Assembly (NCBI GenBank): GCA_009746045.1
Contig: RPFO01000276.1
Coordinates: 3,339,922-3,403,921 of the forward strand
Direction of reading: 5' to 3'
Source of the DNA: Mesostigma viride
Lineage: Eukaryota; Streptophyta; Mesostigmatophyceae; Mesostigmatales; Mesostigmataceae
DNA length: 64,000 nt
Shown here: positions 45,201 to 57,200 of the stretch, in pieces
Layout of the letters: each line of letters opens with the position of its first letter
Position numbering within the stretch: the first letter of the stretch is position 1
Notes under the pieces: model-generated
Told to the model about the DNA's origin: nothing
The model's database searches: none
What the model saw: only the letters and a program-made list of their open reading frames with translations
Program-made: the position numbers and the translations under genes

Positions 45201-48200
45201 CACAATAAGGACATGTTCTGCGCACCATTCTTCTCCTGCCACCACGGGCTTCCCGGATGTCTGCACAGTGTGAGCTTGCCGTGTGCGGCTATGTAGTTGC
45301 CATGGCAACACCTTGAAAGCTCTTGCATTCCCAGGTACATGCGGTGAAAAAGGGCAAGGGCTGGCAACAGAGAACGCCCCCTTCCCTTCATCTCACCAGG
45401 CCCACCTATCGTCTCCATCCTTTCTTGCCTTCCCCTCCTGACAAAAGTCCGTGTGTGTGGGCACTGTCGTCCTTGGGCGCAGCTGGAGGTGGACAGCGAC
45501 TTCCGCAAGGCCCACATCATCCTCTGCGACAACGGCGCGGGAATGCACGTGGACCGCCTCATGCGGTGGGCGACTGATAGCGGCCACCCTGCGTTCGATA
45601 TTCCCCTTGAGAGCAGCGCAGGTGAGCAGAAAGGCGAGGGATCGCTCCCCCGGGCTGAAAGTCATGCCATTCTTAGGTGTTAGCAGGAATCCGTAAAGTT
45701 ACTGTGTAAGGGCTTTACTCCGCGCTCTGTTCATCAGCACATTTAGCAGCAAACAAGTGCCGTCCTCCACCACATGCTACTCGCACCCATTGTGAAGAAT
45801 CAAGTGCATGTAGCCCATAATGGCGGGGCACGTTACTCATATAGTTGGTCCTATCCATTTCTGGCCTTGCCTTGCTTTGCATGCATCACCACAAAACATC
45901 AAATTTATTACAATATGTGTGCTAGCTCTATACGGTGGAAAAACACAGACATGTCTACCAGATGGCAACACGGCCATCTGTATGCTAGGGTGAGCACACT
46001 ATGTGAATGTGCAGGGCCAGCCCACAGCAGCTGTGCCCCTGCTCTACCCCTTTTGCCAGGGTGGGTGGGTGGGAGGCAAAAAGAAACAACCTGCTTCCCT
46101 GGAATGGAAGCCCACCTTTTATAGCAACCACCTCTCCAGCCAACCCCTACCTGGGTGGCTGGGGTACGGGTGCCAGCACAAAAAAATATTTTTTCTAAAA
46201 TTATTTTTTCTTTTGGTGCTATACGGCGTTGCATTCTCCGCTCAGCAGGTTAGTCATAGATAAAATGAGCATAGCTCACCAAATCCATTTCTGGCCTTGC
46301 CTTGCTTTGCATGCATCACCACAAAACATCAAATTTATTACAATATGTGTGCTAGCTCTATACGGTGGAAAACACAGACATGTCTACCAGATGGCAACAC
46401 GGCCATCTGTATGCTAGGGTGAGCACACTATGTGAATGTGCAGGGCCAGCCCACAGCAGCTGTGCCCCTGCTCTACCCCTTTTGCCAGGGTGGGTGGGTG
46501 GGAGGCAAAAGAAACAACCTGCTTCCCTAGAATGGAAGCCCACCCTTTATAGCAACCACCTCTCCAGCCAACCCCTACCTGGGTGGCTGGGGTACGGGTG
46601 CCAGCACAAAAAATATTTTTTCTAAAATTATTTTTTCTTTTGGTGCTATACGGCGTTGCATTCTCCGCTCAGCAGGTTAGTCATAGATAAAATGAGCATA
46701 GCTCACCAAATCCATTTCTGGCCTTGCCTTGCTTTGCATGCATCACCACAAAACATCAAATTTATTACAATATGTGTGCTAGCTCTATACGGTGGAATAA
46801 CACAGACATGTCTACCAGATGGCAACACGGCCATCTGTATGCTAGGGTGAGCACACTATGTGAATGTGCAGGGCCAGCCCACAGCAGCTGTGCCCCTGCT
46901 CTACCCACATCTCCTTACATGGCTAACAGCCGAAAATACGTAGGACATGCAAAAAAGAAAACTTAAACTACCTAGCTATGGGGGTACTTTGTCCCAACCC
47001 AGGTTCACCCTCGGGTTAGTTAAACCATTTCCCCCCTGACCTCCCACACAAGGGTGAGGTCAGTTGATAGCTAAAAGACGAGAGATAAAAACAGGAGGAC
47101 GTCAAAACTCGACGCCACCGAAGTGGCGCCGGAAAGCCGCTGGGTCAAAACCCAGGGCCTGAGCCCAGAGGGCGGGTGGGATGTCGCGCCCCAGGAGGCT
47201 GCGGTGGAGGCCAATGTAGCGCGTGACCGAGAGGGCCGAAGCCCACCGGCCGCGCAGCTGGATGGCCTCCGGCGACTCGCCAGCGATGGCGTCGTGCGTC
47301 GCCCCCCCATGCCGGAGGCTGTGAAAAGAAAACATCCCTGGGATGCCCATGCGGGCCTGCACAGCCTCCCACTGCTGCCTAGCCTGGCTGTACGTTAAGC
47401 CCGAAAGAGGAGTGCATCCGGGGGCTGGCCAGCCGTCAGACGTCGCAGGAGCCACAAAGAAAGTGGATCCCGGACGAGGACGTGCTGGGCCGCCCCCTGC
47501 GCAGTTTTGGGGTTGCGCAGCACAAGGGCACCGACCATGGGCCCTGGCTCGAGAAGGGGGTGGCCGGGATGAGCCACATCCCGAACCCGCAGCCCTAGCG
47601 CCTCGCTAATGCGTAAATACTGCTGGAAAGCAATAATAATCAACGCACTCAAATGCACCTGTCGACGTGAAACTAGCAACAGGGCAGTGAAATAGCAAAG
47701 GCGCCAGGGCATAGGCGGAGGGCTGACAGCCGGAACAAGCCGCTGCCAACCTGCTAGCAGGCGGTCCGCCAGTACCCAATTCCGAACAATGTCGGGGTAG
47801 TACAGGTGCAGACAGGCCTTGGCATGCTGGCATAAGGTACGCCCCCGCCCGCCTCTGGCATGGTAGACAGCAGAAATCCACTCACAGAAAATGGCTTCCG
47901 CGTCAGCTGGGTCGACAGGGCCAGGTGGCGCCCACGCCACGTAGACAGCCGCCGCACGCCGGTACGCTGGCAAGGTAGACACAGGGTTGACTGTGCCCTC
48001 CAAAAGTGCCAAGTCCCGAGGGCGTCGCGCCCCCTCAGGCCCAGGGTTGGGATGCACGTCACCACACCGGGTCAAGTCAGGAATCCAAGCGCCACGCCGA
48101 CTGGCCTTGTCAGCTGGGTTGTGGTCGGTAGCCACCCAGACCCAGTGGCTCTGCATGTCGCCAGCCAGTGACAGAGCGCAGTAGCGCCGAACCAGCTGGT

Positions 48201-51200
48201 TGAGGCGGTAGGAAGACGACCGCCCTCTGACAAACGCCCCCACCACAGCACTGGAGTCTACGAGCCGGACGACTCGCTTACCTCGACACGCCTTGGTCCG
48301 GCACGACCACTCGACCCCCTGTGTCGCAGCAATCGCCTCCTTGACGTTGATGTGGTTAGGCTGCCCCCGCCACCGGTAGGACAGTGCCGTACGCCAGTGG
48401 CCACTATCCAGCAGGCTGTAGTCCCCCTCCTCCATGCGCTCCAGGTCCCAGTCCTCCCCAGACGTTAAAGCTGTCGTCCGCCACCCCCGCGCTTCGCGCC
48501 GGGTCGCCAGCCGGGCACAATCGGCCCCAGGCAGGTCCCTGTAGACCACCCCACCGCCGGAGCCGCTCGCATCACTTGCGACGACCCGGTCAGAAAGGGG
48601 CCGGGCCCTGGCCGCCCTCAAAAAGGGGGCCAGGTCGATCGCCGCCTGAAGCTCCTGGCGGGCCCCCGCAGGGAGGCGCCAGCGGCGCCCAGGCAGGGAG
48701 GCATTCATGGCTGCTAGCAGCCGGTACGTCTCAGACCACACCGAAAGCATGGGGCGGCACAGCAGATGCATCCACACCCACTTCCCAAGCACAGAACTAA
48801 GTTCGCGGTAGTATGTAAACCCGCGATCTAAGATTCTATGAGTAGCAGCGATAACTGCCACCACACGCTCAGGAACAGGCACCACGTCACCATCTCTTTG
48901 GTGAATGACCCCACCGCCTGCACACCAGTCTGCTCTGCTGTCGCCCGTACCACCTTGTCAGACTTCTGCACCAGCCCAACAGCGGCGTAGGCAGCCTGAA
49001 CACGATCTAGCTGCTGATTCACCCCATCCACCGACGCACAGTGGGTGAAATGGAGGTCATCGATCGTCACAGCATGCATACCTTCCAGATCCTGCCGAGA
49101 TTCGAAGCACGGCGAGGGCGCCAAGGGCGCAGCAGGGTCCTCCTCCAGCCTCAGCCGGACGGTCTCCCCCGCCTCGTTGGCCTCCGCCACCAGGATCAGC
49201 GCGGACATGTTGATGCTCAGCCCACGACTAGCCTCCAACGGCGGCTTGGGGCCACAGCGGTACAACACAGACTGATGCACACACTGGGCCACGGCGACGG
49301 CCAGCTTGTTGCCCATTGGCCAGCACAACATCCACGGCCACACCTTCCGACGAGCCCCACTCAGGCCCACCAGATCCGACCACACCGGCATCCACGCACA
49401 GTACCGCCGCATCCAAACTGGCAGGCGGAGTCTGTTGTAGTACGAATCCAAATCTGATACGCCCCCAAAAACATCCTCCCCAGCGCGCGTGGGCAAATCG
49501 CAAATCACGCCAAGGTGTGGTAAAAAAGCGGGCATAGGATCTGGTAGTGGCATGTTGCCACGCCGGTTGTCCACAATCAGCCGTATACGGCCGTCGGGCT
49601 TTCCGACCCCAAAAGTACCGTTCACCATAGGCGGCTCCTCCTCAAAAAATCCACCCAAAATCCCCCTCTCCACACACACCGTGCAAACCCGCGCGAACTC
49701 CTCCATGCTACACCCCCGCGAGATCCGCATCGACTTCTGCAAGATCCGCTCTGCTGGGCTCAGCGTCCGTACCATCCTACTCTCATCATTCAAAATTGCT
49801 CCCCAAGAGGGGGGTAGTAAGTTCAGCACATCCACTTGGCCACCTTCCCCCGGACCAGGCAAAGCCAAGCGTGCGGCCACTAACGGTTCGTAAGGGGCTC
49901 CTTCAGCATATTCACCCCCATCCACTACAGATCCTGCCATTGCCGCTACGGAACCACCGTTCCGGCGGACAAAGGACCTGCAAGCATCATCGATCCCATC
50001 TAGGGCCGCCTGCTGCAGAGGCCCGGGCACACGGGCTGAATCTACAGCAGGCGGGTCTCGCCCCCCCCCCCCATCCAGTTTAACGCCCTAACCGTCTGAC
50101 AGGCTAGTGTGCGAGCATTAAAAGCCCGACTCATCCTATCGCGCCTACGGCCTGAGCGTACCTGCTGCCACCAGTCACGAGGTGGCAGGGGTGCTGGAAG
50201 AGGTAGTGGAAGAAGGCACCGCTCCCTCACTTGTTGTTGTTGGACGGGCCGCCCTGCCCCTTCTTGCCGGGACCCTGCTCCAGCTTGTGCTGCAGCTTCC
50301 CCATGCTCATCGCCGCCCGCACCGCCGGAGACGCCAGCATTGCTCCACCCTCCTGGAATGGCAGCATTGCCGACGGAGTCCCCTTCCAACCCGTCGACCC
50401 CACATCCACCAGCTGGCATGCCGTGATCAGCTTTGCCAGGTACTCGGCTGCTGCCAGCTCCAGAATTACTTCGGAGCGTGGCGTGGCCCAGTAGCCAAAT
50501 TCTGTCACCATCGTGTCCAGAATTCCTGCCATCTGCAGGAGCAGCATCCTCCTCTCCCCGCTGGCTGAGCTGCCGTGCATCGTCAGCATTAACGATGCAC
50601 GGATGACTTCCCCCCCACGCTCTCTGCGTAGTCCAGCATCCCGGCAGCACCGCCTCCAGCATGTTGCTCACCAGGACCGGCACTGCATGCCCGCTCAGCG
50701 CCACCCCCTTCGTGCGCGCCAGCCTGCCAGCAGTCGCCGCTGCGGCTGGGCTTGCAGTTGCTGGAGTCTTTGCCTGGTCCAGCAGCTTCGACATGGCCGA
50801 TATCAGGTCGCCAATATCTCCGCCAGTGCGGGCGTTGCCCGGCGGGATGGAAGCCCTCCCGCTGGCGTTGCATAGCCCGTCTCGGTCCCCAGCAGCCGAC
50901 CTATGTTCCGGTCTAGGTCCGCCACATCCTGGTCGATCGCCCCAGGGGCGCCATCCTCCTCGCCAGCGCCCGGTCCACCATGCCCCGCCCCTCCGCTTCC
51001 ACCTGCCGAAGGGGGAACACCCCCAGCTCCCACCCCACCTGCTGACACTGGTGGATCCGGCTCTGCAATAGCCTCCCCCAGTTGCGCTGCTAGCACATCG
51101 GCCAGGGCCTCCTCCCCATCCCAGTCGCTGACAAACCCCCTTTTCTCCAACACGTCCATGACGTTCTTGGCACGCCCCGGATTGAGCTTCTGGATCCGCT

Positions 51201-54200
51201 CTAGCCAATGCCCCTCCCCTAGGATCTTCTGGACCGCAGTTGCGGCCTCCTTTGGGGTGCATCCCTCCCTGGCTTCTTGCTTGAGCTTTGCTATGAAATT
51301 CCGCTCTGGGGCTGTCACTGAGGTCATGGTGGGTTATAATGCTTGATGTGTTATATTGCGTTTTGTTTTTTGTGATGTGGTCACTTGAGGTTCTCAGGCA
51401 AAAGAAACAACCTGCTTCCCTAGAATGGAAGCCCACCTTTATAGCAACCACCTCTCCAGCCAACCCCTACCTGGGTGGCTGGGGTACGGGTGCCAGCACA
51501 AAAAATATTTTTTCTAAAATTATTTTTTCTTTTGGTGCTATACGGCGTTGCATTCTCCGCTCAGCAGGTTAGTCATAGATAAAATGAGCATAGCTCACCA
51601 ATTATGTGGTACCTTGACACCTGGAGCGTGGCCGTGGGGGCCACACCTTTGAATCACATGGCAAGCTTTTGAGAGAAAAGAGGCTGTTGGTGCCTGTGAG
51701 CATGTATTGAAATAATGGTAAGAGTGTTTTTCTTGTTGTTTTCCAAGTGCGCTTGTGGAGGTTATGGATGGTGGCCTTTCTACATTGGGTGGCGAGGCTT
51801 GAAATAGGAGCTTCCAGGGTTTGTGATGATAGTATTTGCAAATGAGCCATACCAAAGCTTGCACATTTCGTACAGTCGCGAAACTCTGTAGACAGGGCGC
51901 CAGGGTGAAGGCTCAATCGGCATCCTTCCTCCTTGCCACAGGAGCCAGTTACCCAGCGGTGGCATCAACACTTCCTTTGAAGCGCACCTTTCCTGATTTT
52001 GCTATGGTTGGTAGCCCTGCGTGCACTCGACAAACAGGCATCCCCAGTACTTGTCCATGCCCTAGCACGTCAGAACAAGGCAGCTGTTGCAACTGAGTTG
52101 AATCCTCAAGGCCTCTAAATCATCCACAGGCCACCCCATCCCCTTTTTTGTAACCCATGCTCCTATGTGGTGGCCAACGGATTGACAGGCGCTGACCAGG
52201 AGAAAGGTCCCAACCCGCATGCCCCTGGGACAGCTGATCATGAGGTGTTTGAGCAGAGGAGAAAGGGCAAAGAGTACCAATTTTATGATGGGACACCAGA
52301 AAGGGGGGTTGGCTCCAGGGCTGCCGGCTTATACCTGGGTACGGAACTGCTTGTGATTTCCAAGATGCGAGGCGGGATGGTCTGCGAGCTGCGGATGGTG
52401 AAGGTGGGTAGCGGCCCTCCTTTGTTCCCCCACTTGTCCCCCCAGTCATCTCCCCATTTCTCCCGTGTTTATCCCCTCAGCCGCCCCCCCCCCCCCCACA
52501 GAGGCATGATTCTGCCAGCCTTCATGTCCCTTATTTTGTACGCTCATGAGAGGCATAGCCGAAATGAAAAATCCCTATGCCCTGATGAAGTCTTGATGAC
52601 GAAGAACGCTGGCTGCGACCACGGTGCTCAAGAGATGCCTGTTTTTTTGCAATGTGCCAGCAGCTTCATAATGAGTAGGCTGTTTTGGGATAGTTGCCCA
52701 TCTCTCGTGCTTGTTGGGTTGGAGGATGATTGATGTGCAGGGATGTAATGTTGTCTGGGTGAAATGAGGTCAGGGTGGCCGGGGAACCGGATGCAAGAAT
52801 TTGATTTGTTTGAAGGACCAGGCAAGCTGACAACCGGTCAGGGCTAACCAGGGACGCGCCGTTTCTTGAACTATAATTGCTGTGCCAATGGTTCTGTCTC
52901 ATGCAGGAAGAGCTTGGCCGGCAAGAGTCAGCGGTTGCCCAGGGCCGGACCAGCTTTCACCAGGACAAAGCTTGGTATACAAGCGAGGTGTTTGAGCGAC
53001 CAGCCGGGAATTACGATGACAGTTTCATTACGTCCCCCCACCTGACCAAGTGCGGGTCCCTGGTGCAACGCATCATGGACATGGAGGCCAGGAGCGACCA
53101 CTTCACTGTCCTTGTCATCAGCTCTCTCATCCCTGAGCGTGCCAAGCATCTGATGAGTGAGGCAGATGAGTCTGCCTTCTACAGTTTGTGCCGGTGAGTC
53201 GCCTTCTACAGTTTGTGCCGGTGAGTCGCCTTCTACACCTTGTGCCGGTGAGTCGCCTTCTACACCTTGTGCCCGTGAGTTGCCTTCTACAGTTTGTGCC
53301 GGTGAGTCGCCTTCTACACCTTGTGCCGGTGAGTCGCCTTCTACAGTTTGTGCCGGTGAGTCGCCTTCTACACCTTGTGCCGGTGAGTCGCCTTCTACAC
53401 CTTGTGCTGGTGAGTCGCCTTCTACACCTTGTGCCGGTGAGTTGCCTTCTACACCTTGTGCCGGTGAGTCGCCTTCTACACCTTGTGCCGGTGAGTTGCC
53501 TTCTACAGTTTGTGCCGGTGAGTCGCCTTCTACACCTCGTGCCGGTGAATGGCCTTCTACACCTTGTGCCGGTGAGTTGCCTTCTACACCTTGTGTCGGT
53601 GAGTTGCCTTCTACATCTTGTGCCCGTGAGTTGCTTTCTATCTGTTGTGCCGGTGAATGGCCTTCTATGCCATGTGCCGCTGATCGCAATGGGCTGACCA
53701 TGTACCCACTACCCATTCACTGGTCAGCTGCCAAAGAGATTTGCAGCCATTTTCGAATGGTCACATTGCCTGGTAAGATGGATTTAGTGGGCGCACAATT
53801 GCATCTTTCACTATCACGCAGCTGGCGCGTGTTGAGAAATATATATATATTTAAGAAAGTCAAGTTCTGTGAAAAAGAAACTGCTGCTTTAGGGGGAAAC
53901 AGTTGAACTGTTATGTGGAGTTAGGCAAGGCTGTTTGGTGGATATTTTGAATGACCCTTTAATGCTCTCTTTCTTATGTACGGCTAGTTTAGTACGGATT
54001 CGTCTCTATGTACTCAGGCAGGGTAGGCCCCATTAATCAGAGGATACATCTGTATGTGATCAGAAGAGGCACTAGTTACAATAGAAGTGTTTCCAATGCC
54101 TGCTTGCAGCCTACAGCTGTTTAAGTTTTTGCGGCTGTTTTTCTCCTGTTTGATGCTGGCATGGATCTAGAAGATATGCTCCGCTACTGGACATAACGGT

Positions 54201-57200
54201 TTACCCCCAACATATGTCCTGGCATGAGCATGATGGGCCCTATGCTGCACGTATTTCGGCATGCTTAATTCACCGCGGCAAGCCTTGTGAGATGGGCTGC
54301 GGTCATGCACCTTGCGTGCCTGCAGGCACGTGCGCCAGATATATTTCTTTTTTCTCGATCTCGGAGACAAGAAGTATGTGGGCGGCCCAGTGGAGTTCAC
54401 CGCCGAGTTTGTGCGCATCAAGCGGGGCAACGGGAAGGAGCTGTACCGGCGAACGTGCCTCTTGCACGACAAGGACTTGGCGTTTCCGAGTCAAGAGGGG
54501 GAGGGGGCTAGTAAACCAGTTGCGCCAGATATGACCGTGGACCGCTACAGCCAGCTGCAGAAGTGGGCCATCAAGTGTCCAGATGGCACCCTGGAGGCCT
54601 TCGAGTTCAGCGTCGCCTTATTCAGCTCCAGCGAACTACACCACTACGGCAGTGAAATCAAGGTGACGATGAGTTGATTATCTTACAGGCTTGCCACACC
54701 TGGCGCGATTGTTGATGACACTATACTACTATAACGTTACCACATGCAAGGATGGCGTGTCCAGCGTATACCGGAGTTTGGTGCCTCTGTCAGGGCAGTA
54801 GCTAGTTAGCGCATGTTCCTATACCGCTCAATGCTTACCTGAAGTCCTTGTGTTGCGGTTATGACTTTGTAGAGGCACTTATACCATGAAGAGTGACCTC
54901 TACTAAACAGGCACATTCATTATGCTGTTGAGCAATCGAGGAAATCTGTTTATAAGTGGGGGTGTTTTCCTACTAAAACGTTTTGGTTTTCTTCTATGCA
55001 ACGCAGGCGGTGCCACCAAGCAAATGTTGTGGCGCGCTTCTGCTGTCTTGGTCACAATGCCACGCTCTGTTGGCCGTTGCTTTCCCACCAACTCCTCTCT
55101 CATCATCCATAGTCCATATGTGCAGAAGACTTGCACTCTTTGATTATTTCCAGGCATCCAAGTTGGCCAAGCCACAGTCCTCATCTCAATTATAGCTTAA
55201 AGCAGACGGGTAACTACCAGGGCCCTTAGATAATGTTGATTAAGAGAGCGACCATCTCTGATAGGATAAGATGACAGCACATGCTATTGTTGGAAGGAGG
55301 TGGCCACCGGTAGTTTCCAGCAATCTTGCTATCATAGCCTTTTCTCGGCCGTCCTAATGATCTTGGGGGGGTCCCCACTGTCCCCTCCGTCTCACTTGTT
55401 CTGTTGTGAAAAATAAACTTGCAGTGCTGTCCCGCGTATCATGATCCCCGCGTACTATATAGTTCCTCCAGTGCTTTCGTCCTGATGGTTTACTTACAAA
55501 CTCTGACATTGCCTGATTGCTTGTACCTGGATATGCATACCTATCCGCTCCGTCGGCCCAGGTCCTTCTCTGGTACCTGCCCTCTTACCGCATCGACACA
55601 CTGAAGAAGGTGGACTGGCCCCTGGAGCAGCAGCTGGCCGTGCTGTACAATGGGCGGGGCATGCCCTATGAGTTTGTGCCCAGGTGGGGCAGCCAGTTCG
55701 GTAGATGAGGTAGCATATGTACCAAGGTAGAATTTTGGTGCACATTATTGGACTTCAAGGGATTATTGGGTCTTTGAGGCATGGATTGGTGTTGAAGCAA
55801 ATTTTTATCTGTTTGTGCTAGTGCATGCGTAGCCCTACCTCCATGCCTCAGCTGTGGCATGAGTTTCTTGCAGCCCCTTAATGCCAGCTGGTCCATCTGC
55901 TCGCCCTTGCGGTCGCCTTCCCTCCTTCAGTATACAATACTGTATTCGCAATGGACAAGATGAATTATAGATGATAAAAGCCATGCGGACCTTGCGGTAG
56001 GGGCTGGTTGACTGCCGGCCTTCTCAAGCCAGGTCATGTAGCGGGACCTCTGCACGATCCAGCTGGTGGAGAAAGCGTCCATGCAGAGCAGCAGCTCTGT
56101 GTATCCCCCCAAAGATCACGGCTATCGTCCCTACGGATATAGTACATAGATTCTTGAAGTCCCCCCTTCGGTTTGCGAGCAAGTTTGGTCTAGATTCCTC
56201 CTCAGCCATGGATTTGACCCCAACTTACCTACACGTCTTGGTGGTCCTCCGTTCTCCTGTATTGAATCTCGTTTCGTACAACTTCTTTTACTTGCACCAA
56301 TTTGTGGGTCGATGCTCCGTGGTGCCGACAGCATCCTGCTCCTCCTGCCCCTGCTGGGTGTCAAGGCGGTCCACGACCCCTCGCTGTATGCCGACCTGCA
56401 GCGTGTGCGCGGAGTCATCTTTGTCGGTAAGAGCCCGGCCGTCCATCGCACTAAATGGAGCCTGGACCCACCACTGGCGCAGGGCCTGGAGCACTTCCTA
56501 CAGTCCAACCACCGCGAGGGGTTGACAGAGCCGGGGGTATGGGGGCGCCTTCTCCACTGGCTGTATCGCTGCCGTGAGGCCGAAAGGAAGGTGAGATGAT
56601 GCACCCTTTTTCTCTTCTTTTTTCTAACAGGGTTGGCATGTGCATGCCTTCATGAGAGGCTACAACCGTGGTCATATAGGCAGGTACAGTAGGCTTTCTT
56701 TCAAGCCATCACGGGAGACGATGGTGGAGGGCCACCGGTGCAGCCATGCCGCTGCCTTGACGGGCGAACCCCACCCGCAGCCATCGTGTGTGCATACGGA
56801 CAGGCCAATCTAGGAGTATATTGAGGATGTCATTGCGGGAAGGTCAGCTGCGGAGTGCAAGGATGTTTGACAACCTCCTCTTTGCGGCGCTGCTCCATAT
56901 TAATCCATGTTACGTATTAATTGCCAGCATCGGCTGAACTTAAGCACTGCAACTTTGGCATTCCACCGGCTCCTCAACCCCACCCCACCTACCGTAGTTG
57001 ACGTTCCATAGGAGGCTCCATCTGATGCATCCACTGCCATTTGAGCTCGTTGTTTAAGTTTTCGGCGGGAAACAGGCTGGTGTGTGCCCAATGCCTGTAT
57101 GAGTGGCATGGCCAGCGCCCCTTGCCGTGTGGCTGTCAAGTGTGAGTGGAGCACAAAACTTCATGGCTTCGATAACCACACGACTTAGCCGAGGAGGCTG

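Larger units (their letters stand above)
45854..46906. repeat. Tandem split direct repeats B3-A3-B2-A2-B1 of the DIRS-like element
   Basis: Unit of 427-430 bp. On the plus strand: B3 45854-46049, linker 46050-46073, A3 46074-46283, B2 46284-46478, linker 46479-46502, A2 46503-46710, B1 46711-46906. B starts CCATTTCTGGCCTTGC; A starts AGGCAAAAGAAACAACC and ends GAGCATAGCTCACCAA. The 24-bp linker occurs only where A follows its own B. Units differ by a few bases only, so the duplication is recent. Confidence 0.95.
45854..51601 (-). mobile_element. DIRS-like (PAT/Kangaroo-type) tyrosine-recombinase retrotransposon, antisense in a gene B intron
   Basis: Minus-strand order: repeat A1 (51397-51601), gag-like region, reverse transcriptase, RNase H, tyrosine recombinase, then B1-A2-B2-A3-B3 (46906 down to 45854). 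This is the split-direct-repeat design of PAT, Ngaro and the Volvox element Kangaroo, but with one extra A-B unit. It has no aspartic protease and no DDE integrase. At least four single-base frameshifts break its frames, so it is either dead or mis-assembled at homopolymers. No target duplication is visible, as expected for recombinase-mediated insertion. Confidence 0.88.

Noticed and set aside
50042-51463. A 473-codon minus-strand ORF as the gag gene
   Set aside because: Most of it is the wrong frame; the natural-looking gag sequence starts at 51327 and only its middle third falls in this frame after a shift.
53157-53906. A 249-codon plus-strand repeat protein (ESPSTPCAG repeats)
   Set aside because: The frame is not that of exon 7; it reads the donor-derived minisatellite in the intron.
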